A DNA stretch of 11,602 bases from an uncultured Ruminococcus sp. (GTDB lineage: Bacteria > Bacillota > Clostridia > Oscillospirales > Acutalibacteraceae): contig CADBRK010000255.1 in assembly GCA_902797065.1 (NCBI GenBank), forward strand, positions 1 to 11,602. The letters are read 5' to 3'. Below the pieces are notes generated by a model that ran no database searches, had not been told where the DNA came from, and saw nothing but the letters and a program-made list of their open reading frames with translations. Numbering within the stretch: the first letter of the stretch is position 1; each line of letters starts with the position of its first letter. Positions 1 through 5,938 of the stretch are shown piece by piece. Made by a program: the position numbers and the translations under genes.

Positions 1-123
1 ACATCGACCGACACTGATTCGAATACGGATACCGACACCTCGACCGATACATCAACGGATACGCAGACGGAAACCGATGTTCCCACGGATAAGGATACCG
101 ACACACAAAAAGATACAGCTTCC
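1..123 (+). repeat. Low-complexity Thr-Asp coding repeat (linker)
   Basis: The first 41 codons are mostly alternating Thr/Ser and Asp/Glu codons (units such as ACC-GAT, ACG-GAT, TCG-ACC-GAC). This encodes a flexible, acidic, probably extracellular linker like those between modules of dockerin proteins. A similar shorter stretch separates the LRR block from the dockerin at about 995-1071. The tract continues past the left edge, so its full length is unknown. Confidence 0.75.
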
Positions 124-1293
124 GATGTGAAGTCCGATACCGAGATACCCGACGAAACCGTTACAGAGTTTGTTACAGATTCAGATTCCGTTGTAGAAAG
201 ACCATCTGACGAGCAGACCGAAAGAGATGAGACAGACAGACCGCCGGATGATAGTGCGGCTTCCACCTCCACCGACCCGACTGCGCATTACCTTGATTCC
301 GACCTTGAGCCGCCCGTGACGCCCGACAGCGACTTCAATTATGACAAAAATGACGACGGTACTTTTGCGGTAGTAAGATATACAGGCTACAACGCAGTGA
401 TAACCATACCGAGAGAGCACGACGGCAAGCCCGTTACTTCGATCGTTAAAAAGATGAAGTATCAGAACGAAAGCTACGGTCATGTCGTAAGGGTATTTGT
501 TCCCGATTCCGTAACCGAGATAGGCAGCAAGGCGTTCTCGGATTATACCGGATTAAAGATGATAAGCATACCCGACAGCGTGGAAAAATTTGGCGATAAT
601 GCTTTCTATAACTGTTCGAGCCTTACGGATATAGAGATACCCTCAAGCGTTACGTCCATAGGCGCAAGCGCGTTCAGCAACTGCAGATCGCTTGAATCGG
701 TTGCGCTCCCGAACAGCGTTAAGACGATCGGTCAAAGCGCATTCTATCAGTGCGAAAGCCTGAAAGAGATCACCATTCCCAACAGCGTGACAGAGATACC
801 GACAAATGCTTTCAAGGGCTGCATAAATCTTAAAAGCATCACCGTTCCGCTCAGCGTTACAAAGATCGGCGAAAATGTTTTCGATGTATGCCAGAGTCTC
901 ACCGATGTTTATTACGAAGGAACAAAGGAACAGTGGGAGAGTATAGAGAACAGATCGAACAACGGCTACCTCAAAGACGCAACTATACATTTTGCCGCTT
1001 CGACAGATGTTCCCGCCGATACGGATTCGGGCACCGGCACGGATTCGGCGACAGATACCGATACCGTAAAAAGTACGCTTTACGGCGATGTTGACGGCGA
1101 CGGAAAGATCTCCGCTAAAGACAGCATGAATGTTCAGCGGTTTGTTATAAAACTAAAGGTACTCAACGAATCGCAGCAAAAAGCCGCCGAAATAAACGGC
1201 GACGGAAAGGTAACAAATAAAGACGCTCTCGAAATTCTGAGGTATACTATAAATATGTCGAAGAATGCTCTGTTAGGACAGAAGATGGAGTAA
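1..1293 (+). CDS. Secreted BspA-type leucine-rich-repeat protein with C-terminal type I dockerin (5' end missing)
   Basis: The reading frame is open from the first base, so the start and any signal peptide lie before the window; the GTG at 127 is an internal Val codon, not a start. 430 residues are visible. In order: a Thr/Ser/Asp-rich linker (about 1-110), a short cap (about 112-165, beginning FNYDKNDDGTF), six 23-residue LRR_5/BspA repeats (166-303, pattern xIPxSVxxIGxxAFxxCxSLxxI), a C-cap with the motif YYEGTKEQW, a second Thr/Asp linker (about 332-357), and a dockerin (361-420) with two EF-hand-like loops, GDVDGDGKIS and EINGDGKVT. Dockerins bind cohesin modules on scaffoldins, so the protein probably docks outside the cell in a cellulosome-like assembly or on the surface. 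BspA-type repeats are usually linked to binding of proteins or surfaces; no catalytic module is visible, though one could lie upstream. The ligand is unknown. Confidence 0.9.
   Translation, partial: TSTDTDSNTDTDTSTDTSTDTQTETDVPTDKDTDTQKDTASDVKSDTEIPDETVTEFVTDSDSVVERPSDEQTERDETDRPPDDSAASTSTDPTAHYLDSDLEPPVTPDSDFNYDKNDDGTFAVVRYTGYNAVITIPREHDGKPVTSIVKKMKYQNESYGHVVRVFVPDSVTEIGSKAFSDYTGLKMISIPDSVEKFGDNAFYNCSSLTDIEIPSSVTSIGASAFSNCRSLESVALPNSVKTIGQSAFYQCESLKEITIPNSVTEIPTNAFKGCINLKSITVPLSVTKIGENVFDVCQSLTDVYYEGTKEQWESIENRSNNGYLKDATIHFAASTDVPADTDSGTGTDSATDTDTVKSTLYGDVDGDGKISAKDSMNVQRFVIKLKVLNESQQKAAEINGDGKVTNKDALEILRYTINMSKNALLGQKME
496..909 (+). repeat. Six in-frame 69-base units encoding BspA-like leucine-rich repeats
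   Basis: Exactly six consecutive 23-codon units run from Phe-Val-Pro at 496 to the codon before Tyr-Tyr-Glu at 910. Each carries Pro at position 3, Ser-Val at 5-6 (Asp, Ser, Asn or Leu before them), a hydrophobic residue at 9, Ala-Phe or Val-Phe at 13-14, and Leu at 20. The units are diverged at the DNA level, so this is an old protein repeat rather than a recent tandem duplication. Confidence 0.85.
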
Positions 1294-1304
1294 AGACAAA
1301 AAAT

Positions 1305-1342
1305 AAACCGTCCGAAGGGGATAGTTACCTTTCGGGCGGTTT
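1305..1342. terminator. Probable bidirectional intrinsic terminator between convergent genes
   Basis: A 12-base stem (1305-1316 with 1331-1342) has one T-G wobble on the plus strand, a 14-base loop, and T-runs on both sides: TTTT at 1340-1343 on the plus strand, and TTTATTTTTT on the minus strand (complement of 1298-1307). It begins 12 bases after the dockerin gene stop and lies 3 bases beyond the stop of the minus-strand membrane gene, so it can end transcription from both. On the minus strand the wobble becomes an A-C mismatch, but the T-run is better there. Confidence 0.75.
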
Positions 1343-1345
1343 TGA

Positions 1346-2392
1346 TTAATCAGTAATTTTGTGATCGCAAAGCATACAGCTGTAGTCGGTTTCGTATGGA
1401 GTACATAAATAACCGTATATTATTCTGTAGCGTGAAGTTACAATATAAGCATATCGCGGTTCTCCGTTTTCGGGTTCAAGCTCATAATAGTAATCTTCAC
1501 TCCCGGGTATGTCTTCTGCATTCGGCAGACCTGCCGTTTCTATAAACAGATCGTCGGTGATTTTTTCGACCTTGTCGAGCAGGTCTATCATCTCGTCTAC
1601 GCTGAGCTTCCTGTTGTCTGTTTCTGTCCATTGGTAAGCGTTGCCTGCGATAAGCCGTGCGTTTATCTGATCGCTGCCTGCAATACTGCACAGCAGGATA
1701 GGTCTTTTATCGGCTTCGTCATACCACTTGTTAAAAGCCGCCTGCGCTTCAAGATTCCTGATGGTAAAGTTTGTTACGCCGACTTTGTCGGGTTCGTCGG
1801 TGTTCTCGTAGCAGAACTCAAGTGTTATGAAATAATGGTCGCCTTTCATCTCGCATGTATAGCTTGCATATCCCGTTTGAACATTATGACCGTAATTATA
1901 TGAGCCGCTGCTGCCGTTTGAACCTCCGTCAAGCTCGCACTCCGACAGTCCTGTCGGATATGAAGAGAAATATGCGTCTACGTAATCCTGAAAATACGGA
2001 TCGTCACGCAGTTCCTTGGTAAAACAGCTTGCAAATTTCTCTTTGTCCGATTTGTCCGATGACGATAACAGTTCTGTAATCGCCTGATTTGCGGCTTGGC
2101 TGTCGTTTACCCATGAGTGCTGCCAGCGTTCGGGCAAAGTGTTGTTCCCGAACGGCAGACCGAACATCTTGCCAATTACCGAAATGATCAATACCAGCGT
2201 AATGACCGTCGGTACTGCCATCATAATACCGCCGCTTATAATAAGTCCTTTTTTTGCTGTTTTCACGGGCGAATCGGCTTTTTTCTTCTTTGCAAGACCT
2301 ATTATAAGCAGAACGGTTCCTATTAGAAAGATCACGCATAAAATGATCGCAATAGCCAGAAAAAGCAGTATGTACATTGATACGAGTGCCAT
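1346..2392 (-). CDS. Two-helix membrane protein with DUF5104-like extracytoplasmic region, function unknown
   Basis: 348 residues. Two hydrophobic helices at about 5-34 and 48-76 flank a Lys-rich turn (AKKKKADSPVKTAKK), which by the positive-inside rule should be cytoplasmic, so both ends face outward. The rest is a soluble domain: residues 95-215 resemble my recollection of DUF5104 (an ANQAITELLSSSDK start, a Gly/Ser-rich loop at 156-165, a DKVGVTNFTI strand), followed by an unrecognised acidic and Tyr-rich region. The ATG at 2392 is supported by AAGGAAG, which lies inside the last codons of nrdR; the two genes are only 4 bases apart, so they are co-transcribed and probably translationally coupled. 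Nothing in the protein points to an enzyme. The DUF5104 assignment is from memory and tentative; membrane placement is firm. Confidence 0.8.
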   Translation of the reverse strand: MALVSMYILLFLAIAIILCVIFLIGTVLLIIGLAKKKKADSPVKTAKKGLIISGGIMMAVPTVITLVLIISVIGKMFGLPFGNNTLPERWQHSWVNDSQAANQAITELLSSSDKSDKEKFASCFTKELRDDPYFQDYVDAYFSSYPTGLSECELDGGSNGSSGSYNYGHNVQTGYASYTCEMKGDHYFITLEFCYENTDEPDKVGVTNFTIRNLEAQAAFNKWYDEADKRPILLCSIAGSDQINARLIAGNAYQWTETDNRKLSVDEMIDLLDKVEKITDDLFIETAGLPNAEDIPGSEDYYYELEPENGEPRYAYIVTSRYRIIYGYLCTPYETDYSCMLCDHKITD

Positions 2393-2396
2393 GATC

Positions 2397-2873
2397 TCAG
2401 CTTCCTTTCCCTGTGGGTTCAGTTCTTTTTTTCAGACTGTTCAGCTCGTCGATAAACGAATTGATGTCCTTGAATTGTCTGTATACCGACGCAAAGCGAA
2501 CGTACGATACCTCGTCGACCTGTTTGAGCGCCGACATCGCCATTTCGCCTATTACGGACGCCTTTACCTCGTGATCGGCAGAACTCTGCAGCGTGATCTG
2601 GATAGATTTTACAATGCCTTCGATCGTTTCAAGCGGTACGGGACGTTTCTCGCATGCGCGCATCAGACCCGACATAAGCTTGTTCCTGCTGAATGGCTCT
2701 CTCGAACTGTCTCTCTTTACGACAAATATCGGCGTCAGCTCGACAGCCTCATACGTTGTGAAGCGTCTGCCGCACTTTAAACATTCTCGTCTGCGGCGTA
2801 CTTTGTCGCCGTCGTCTATCGTGCGTGTGTCGTATACCTTGCTTTCTGCGTTTGAACAATAAGGACATCTCAT
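2397..2873 (-). CDS. nrdR: Transcriptional repressor NrdR
   Basis: 158 residues, matching the usual family length of about 150-160. The N-terminus has the NrdR zinc ribbon: MRCPYC with Cys3 and Cys6, and CLKCGRRFTT with Cys31 and Cys34, with the basic RRRREC stretch before the second pair that contributes to DNA contact. Residues 49-139 form the ATP-cone (VVKRDSSREPFSRNKL, then VSYVRFASVYRQFKD). NrdR senses ATP/dATP through the cone and represses ribonucleotide reductase genes by binding tandem NrdR boxes. No nrd genes or clear NrdR boxes are in this window, so it acts elsewhere. The start at 2873 has CGGAG 9 bases upstream on the minus strand. It lies downstream of prfB and directly upstream of the membrane gene ending at 1346. 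Confidence 0.97.
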   Translation of the reverse strand: MRCPYCSNAESKVYDTRTIDDGDKVRRRRECLKCGRRFTTYEAVELTPIFVVKRDSSREPFSRNKLMSGLMRACEKRPVPLETIEGIVKSIQITLQSSADHEVKASVIGEMAMSALKQVDEVSYVRFASVYRQFKDINSFIDELNSLKKRTEPTGKGS

Positions 2874-2896
2874 ATTTCGGCACTCCGTTTCTGTGT

Positions 2897-2925
2897 ATTA
2901 TACGAACAGCCGATTGTGCAGAAAC
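2897..2925 (-). promoter_or_regulatory. Possible weak promoter for nrdR
   Basis: On the minus strand a perfect TATAAT lies at 2902-2897, about 24 bases before the nrdR start codon, which would give a leader of roughly 17 bases containing the CGGAG ribosome site. The matching -35 region (about 2925-2920, GTTTCT at 17-base spacing) is poor and sits in the loop side of a strong hairpin. Read-through from prfB is an equally good source of nrdR transcript. Confidence 0.4.
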
Positions 2926-2940
2926 TGCATGATCGGCTGT
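2906..2940 (-). terminator. Strong hairpin between prfB and nrdR, possible partial terminator
   Basis: The inverted repeat pairs 2906-2921 with 2925-2940 around an AAA loop. The plus strand reads as 16 pairs with two adjacent G-T wobbles; in the minus-strand transcript these become a 2x2 internal loop, leaving 9 and 5 pairs. It begins 7 bases after the prfB stop. The following minus-strand bases are TTCGTATAAT, not a true T-run, so termination is probably partial at best. It may instead protect the prfB mRNA 3' end. Confidence 0.5.
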
Positions 2941-2947
2941 ATGCTTT

Positions 2948-4075
2948 TTATTCTGTATCCGAGGAGAGCGTACCCTGGCTCTCGGCTTTCAGGTATGCGT
3001 TGATGAATCCGTCGATCTCTCCGTCCATAACTGCGTTGATATTTGCGGACTCGAATTTTGTCCTGTGGTCTTTTGCGAGAGTGTAGGGCATAAATACGTA
3101 TGAGCGTATCTGGCTGCCCCAGGTGATCTCTTTCTGTACGCCCTTGATGTCCTCGATCTTGTCAAGATGTTCCTTCTCTTTGATCTCGACAAGCTTTGAG
3201 ATAAGCATTTGCATAGCCATTTCTCTGTTCTGGAACTGGTTGCGTTCAACCTGACACGAAGTTACGATGCCTGTAGGAATGTGAGTAAGGCGAACGGCAG
3301 ATGAAGTCTTGTTGACCTTCTGACCGCCTGCGCCGCTCGAACGGTAAACGTCCATTTTGATGTCCTCGGGCGGGATAACTATATTTACATTCTTTTCGAT
3401 CTCGGGCATTACTTCAAGAGATGCAAACGAGGTCTGACGTCTGCCCGACGCGTCAAACGGAGAAATTCTTACAAGACGGTGAACGCCTGCTTCGCTCTTT
3501 AAGTAGCCGTATGCGTTCTCGCCCTCGACAAGCATAACGGCGCTTTTCAGACCTGCCGTGTCGCCGTCAAGGTAATCGAGAGTCTTTATCTTGAAATCAT
3601 GTCTTTCAGCCCAGCGGCCGTACATTCTGAAAAGCATTTCCGCCCAGTCCTGAGCTTCCGTTCCGCCGCTGCCTGCGTGGAAAGTAAGAATTGCATTGTT
3701 TTTGTCATACTCGCCCGTGAGGAGAGTCGAAAGTCTCTGCGTTTCGAGATCGGCTTTTATCTTTTCGTACTCTGCCTGCGCCTCTTCAAGGATAGAGAGA
3801 TCTTCTTCTTCGTCGCCCATTTCGATAAGCGCAAGCGTATCTTCATAGCGGCTGACAAGCTCGTTGTAGCCGTTCACTTTATTTTTAAGCAGTCCCGTTC
3901 TCTGTAATATTTTCTGCGAGTTTTCCATATCGTCCCAGAAGCCCGGCTCGGTTGCTTTATACTCAAGCTGTTCGATCTCGGATTCGCACGCTTTCAGTCC
4001 GAGTGCGTCTGCAAGATCGTCTATTTCGGGCTTTAACTCCTCGACAGCGTTTTTCAGTTCTTCGAATTGTACCAT
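2948..4075 (-). CDS. prfB: Peptide chain release factor 2 (RF2), without programmed frameshift
   Basis: 375 residues, full length for RF2. RF2 recognises UGA and UAA stop codons in the ribosomal A site and triggers peptide release. The stop-recognition tripeptide Ser-Pro-Phe is at 205-207 (VRISPFDASG), which marks RF2 rather than RF1 (Pro-x-Thr). The catalytic GGQ is at 250-252 in SSGAGGQKVNKTSSAV, and GSGGTEAQDW at 135-144 is the usual domain 2 opening. Many RF2 genes need a +1 shift at an in-frame UGA near codon 25; here the region reads ADALGLKACE in one frame with no UGA, so that autoregulation is absent. The ATG at 4075 has GAGAGGA 8 bases upstream and a near-consensus promoter. The gene is first in a minus-strand block leading to nrdR. 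Confidence 0.98.
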   Translation of the reverse strand: MVQFEELKNAVEELKPEIDDLADALGLKACESEIEQLEYKATEPGFWDDMENSQKILQRTGLLKNKVNGYNELVSRYEDTLALIEMGDEEEDLSILEEAQAEYEKIKADLETQRLSTLLTGEYDKNNAILTFHAGSGGTEAQDWAEMLFRMYGRWAERHDFKIKTLDYLDGDTAGLKSAVMLVEGENAYGYLKSEAGVHRLVRISPFDASGRRQTSFASLEVMPEIEKNVNIVIPPEDIKMDVYRSSGAGGQKVNKTSSAVRLTHIPTGIVTSCQVERNQFQNREMAMQMLISKLVEIKEKEHLDKIEDIKGVQKEITWGSQIRSYVFMPYTLAKDHRTKFESANINAVMDGEIDGFINAYLKAESQGTLSSDTE

Positions 4076-4116
4076 AACATTATTCCTCTCATATAATCAT
4101 CATATTCCAAGTATAT

Positions 4117-4145
4117 ATTATACCTTTTTTTGAGAAAAATGTAAA
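4117..4145 (-). promoter_or_regulatory. Sigma-A-type promoter for prfB
   Basis: On the minus strand TTTACA (4145-4140) is followed after exactly 17 bases by TATAAT (4122-4117). Five of six -35 bases and all -10 bases match the consensus. Transcription would start near 4110, leaving a leader of about 35 bases with the GAGAGGA ribosome site at 4090-4084. It is one of the two divergent promoters in the 299-base gap 4076-4374. Confidence 0.8.
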
Positions 4146-4295
4146 GTATCAATTTACGCAGTATTTATAATATATAATCTCCCGTTTAGTACAAATTTTC
4201 CGATGAACACAGTTTTTCTTGAGTTTTGAAATATGAAACAACGGAAGTGTAAAGGCGTAAAATCTTCCGGCGTTTGCCTGTTCTGAAAATAATGG

Positions 4296-4324
4296 TTGTA
4301 TTTCTGTTTAATTTTTGTTATAAT
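4296..4324 (+). promoter_or_regulatory. Extended -10 promoter for the RING/zinc-ribbon membrane gene
   Basis: TATAAT at 4319-4324 is preceded by TG at 4316-4317, giving an extended -10 (TGTTATAAT). A weak -35, TTGTAT at 4296-4301, stands at 17-base spacing. Transcription would begin near 4331, about 44 bases before the ATG at 4375. Between this and the prfB promoter (about 4146-4295) the DNA is AT-rich and I see no gene, clear repeat or riboswitch-like structure. Confidence 0.7.
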
Positions 4325-4360
4325 AACAGTAACCATATTTTTACAGTACGTCAAACTAAC

Positions 4361-4369
4361 AGGAAGTGA
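4361..4369 (+). promoter_or_regulatory. Ribosome binding site that places the start at 4375
   Basis: AGGAAGTGA matches the Shine-Dalgarno complement AGGAGGTGA with one mismatch and ends 5 bases before ATG 4375. The in-frame GTG at 4366 is part of this site and so is very unlikely to be the start. Confidence 0.75.
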
Positions 4370-4374
4370 TCGAA

Positions 4375-5442
4375 ATGGACTACAGTAAGCTTAAATGCGA
4401 AATATGCGGAGAAAAGTTTACGGAAAATGACGATGTTGTGGTTTGCCCGGAATGCGGTACTCCGGCGCACAGAAAATGTTGGAAAGAAACAGGAGAATGC
4501 CCCAACAAAGACAAGCACTCGAAGGATTATGTATTCGACGGGTTTGATATTATCAAAAAGTCGGCGCAGGGTATTTCGGACGATAAGGAAGAGAACAAAG
4601 AAAATTCAAAAGAAAACGACGACAAGATCAGAATACTGATACGCTCGGCTGCAGATGACGCAAAAATTTGTCCTAATTGCGGGCATAAAAATGCGCCGAA
4701 TGCAAATTTCTGCAATCACTGCGGCGAAAAGCTTGAAGACATACCCGTACGTGAAGATTTTGATTTTGCCGAATACGGCGAGTTGAAGCTGCCCCCGGGA
4801 ATGCCCGATCCTCTCGGCGGAGTTGCTGCGAAGGAACAGTTTGAAGATGACGTCTCGGCAGCGGATATGGCTTGTTATGTTGCGGTAAACACTCCGTACT
4901 ACATGAAGGCATTCCGTGCGGTTAAGAGAAAGTCAAACAGATTCAATATTTCCGCAGCCATATTCTCGGGAGTATGGTTTTTCTTCAGAAAGCAGTACAA
5001 AGTCGGCGCACTCGTATTTTCTATCGAAACGCTGCTATATGTGCTGAGATATTATCTTTCCATTACGTACAGCCTGAAAGTAATGAACAGCGTTCTCGAT
5101 AAACTCGGGCTGAGTATGGAGAATATGTCCTCGTTTACGATGGAGCAGTACATGAAAATGTCAGCGGAAATGCAGAAGCTGCCTGCTTCTCAGCAGATTC
5201 TGGCGATGATGCCGAGTATACTGCTGTTTGTTCAGATAATCGGTATGATAATACTGGGCGTCTTTGCAAACAGGATCTACTACAGCCACTGTGTGAAGCG
5301 TATCAGAACGCTTAAATCTGCCGCCGCAGAAGAAAACCTCACCAAAGCCGAGACAGCACAGCTGCTTAATCTGTCGGGCGGTGTGAATATCATCACAACA
5401 GGTCTTCTTTTGTTGGTATATTTCTTTATGTTCTTCAGTTGA
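4375..5442 (+). CDS. Membrane protein with RING-like zinc finger, zinc ribbon and DUF2628-like region
   Basis: 355 residues from the ATG at 4375. The N-terminus has a RING/PHD-like cross-brace: Cys8, Cys11, Cys24, Cys27, His32, Cys35, Cys42 and possibly His48, resembling the prokaryotic RING finger family. An acidic-basic linker (67-90) leads to a zinc ribbon, CPNCG at 99-103 with CNHCG at 113-117. Residues about 165-232 contain YMKAFRAVKRKSNRFNISAA and WFFFRKQYKVGAL, which look like the DUF2628 pattern of a transporter-like or scaffold membrane patch. Hydrophobic segments lie at about 211-232, 277-298 and 334-354. The N-terminal zinc modules are most likely cytoplasmic. The gene stands alone between its own promoter and a terminator. 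RING folds in eukaryotes mediate ubiquitin transfer, but nothing here shows ubiquitin-like activity; zinc-stabilised protein contact is the safe reading. Function unknown. Confidence 0.85.
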   Translation: MDYSKLKCEICGEKFTENDDVVVCPECGTPAHRKCWKETGECPNKDKHSKDYVFDGFDIIKKSAQGISDDKEENKENSKENDDKIRILIRSAADDAKICPNCGHKNAPNANFCNHCGEKLEDIPVREDFDFAEYGELKLPPGMPDPLGGVAAKEQFEDDVSAADMACYVAVNTPYYMKAFRAVKRKSNRFNISAAIFSGVWFFFRKQYKVGALVFSIETLLYVLRYYLSITYSLKVMNSVLDKLGLSMENMSSFTMEQYMKMSAEMQKLPASQQILAMMPSILLFVQIIGMIILGVFANRIYYSHCVKRIRTLKSAAAEENLTKAETAQLLNLSGGVNIITTGLLLLVYFFMFFS

Positions 5443-5453
5443 TTGATTACGTT

Positions 5454-5487
5454 ACAGTCATGCTTTTTCGGGCGTGGCTGTTTTTTT
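5454..5487 (+). terminator. Intrinsic terminator after the RING/zinc-ribbon gene
   Basis: A 10-pair stem (5454-5463 with 5472-5481, two G-U wobbles) and an 8-base loop are followed by seven T residues (5481-5487). It lies 11 bases after the stop codon at 5442 and makes this gene a single-gene unit. The rest of the gap to the next promoter (5488-5588) shows nothing I can support. Confidence 0.85.
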
Positions 5488-5588
5488 GCAAAAATTCTGT
5501 TTTGAAAGGGCAGACAGGGTTTGATGTCCCTTGAAATGAATAAAAAGTAACAATTTATCTATAAAGTATCACAAGTTATATATTTAGA

Positions 5589-5617
5589 TTGACTTTTTGT
5601 TTCAAAAAGTTTAAAAT
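5589..5617 (+). promoter_or_regulatory. Promoter of the UPF0237-UPF0210 operon
   Basis: TTGACT at 5589-5594 and TAAAAT at 5612-5617 are separated by 17 bases; each matches the sigma-A consensus at five of six positions. Transcription would start near 5624, about 27 bases before the chosen start at 5651. The spacer contains a perfect inverted repeat (separate entry), so the promoter may be controlled. Confidence 0.78.
5592..5610. repeat. Perfect 8-base inverted repeat inside the promoter spacer, possible operator
   Basis: ACTTTTTG at 5592-5599 and CAAAAAGT at 5603-5610 are perfect reverse complements separated by TTT. The left arm overlaps the -35 box and the right arm ends one base before the -10 box, the usual place for a repressor site. 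The AT-rich sequence makes chance occurrence possible. Confidence 0.5.
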
Positions 5618-5637
5618 GTAATAAGATATTGAAATGC

Positions 5638-5642
5638 GGAGG
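5638..5642 (+). promoter_or_regulatory. Ribosome binding site that places the UPF0237 start at 5651
   Basis: GGAGG ends 8 bases before ATG 5651 but only 2 bases before the in-frame ATG 5645. The normal spacing favours 5651, which also gives the family-typical N-terminus MKAVITVIGKD. Confidence 0.8.
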
Positions 5643-5650
5643 AAATGTTT

Positions 5651-5920
5651 ATGAAAGCTGTAATAACTGTTATCGGCAAAGACACAGTCGGTATACTTGC
5701 GGGCGTGTCGGGCGTATGCGCAGAGTACGGCGCAAATGTTGTAGAAGTGACTCAGTCTGTTATGCAGGATATGTTCGCAATGATAATGATGGTGGATATT
5801 ACCTCGTGTACCGTTCCGTTCAAGGAGCTTACCGAAAAACTTAAGGCTATGGGCGAGAAATTCGGCGTCATGGTGCATGTGACTCACGAAGAGCTTTTTA
5901 ATACAATGTACAGAGTATGA
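5651..5920 (+). CDS. ACT domain-containing protein, UPF0237 family
   Basis: 89 residues, a single ACT domain. The pattern is typical of UPF0237: MKAVITVIGKDTVGILAGVS (first strand and the Gly loop that often binds amino acids), NVVEVTQSVMQDMFAMIMMVD (second and third strands), then a helix and VMVHVTHEEL. ACT domains usually bind small ligands and regulate a partner protein, but for UPF0237 the ligand is not established. It is 18 bases upstream of the UPF0210 gene and shares its promoter; this same pair is found side by side in streptococci and other Firmicutes, which suggests that the two proteins act together, perhaps with the ACT protein as regulatory subunit (inference). A longer start at 5645 would add Met-Phe and is less likely. 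Confidence 0.93.
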   Translation: MKAVITVIGKDTVGILAGVSGVCAEYGANVVEVTQSVMQDMFAMIMMVDITSCTVPFKELTEKLKAMGEKFGVMVHVTHEELFNTMYRV

Positions 5921-5938
5921 TATGAGAGGATTTTCGGT

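Noticed and set aside
127..129. GTG as a start codon for the LRR-dockerin gene
   Set aside because: The same frame is open to the first base with the same Thr/Asp linker composition and there is no ribosome site before 127; it is an internal Val codon.
2139..2780. 213-codon plus-strand frame across nrdR and the membrane gene
   Set aside because: It is antisense to two genes that are supported by motifs and by their ribosome sites; the protein shows no domain.
4375..4530. Bacterial ubiquitin-ligase-like system based on the RING-like finger
   Set aside because: No ubiquitin-like, E1- or E2-like genes are in the window, and zinc cross-brace folds also serve as simple protein-binding modules.
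5505..5535. Possible hairpin AAGGG...CCCTT in the gap before UPF0237
   Set aside because: Only about five pairs with a 17-base loop and no T-run; too weak to support.
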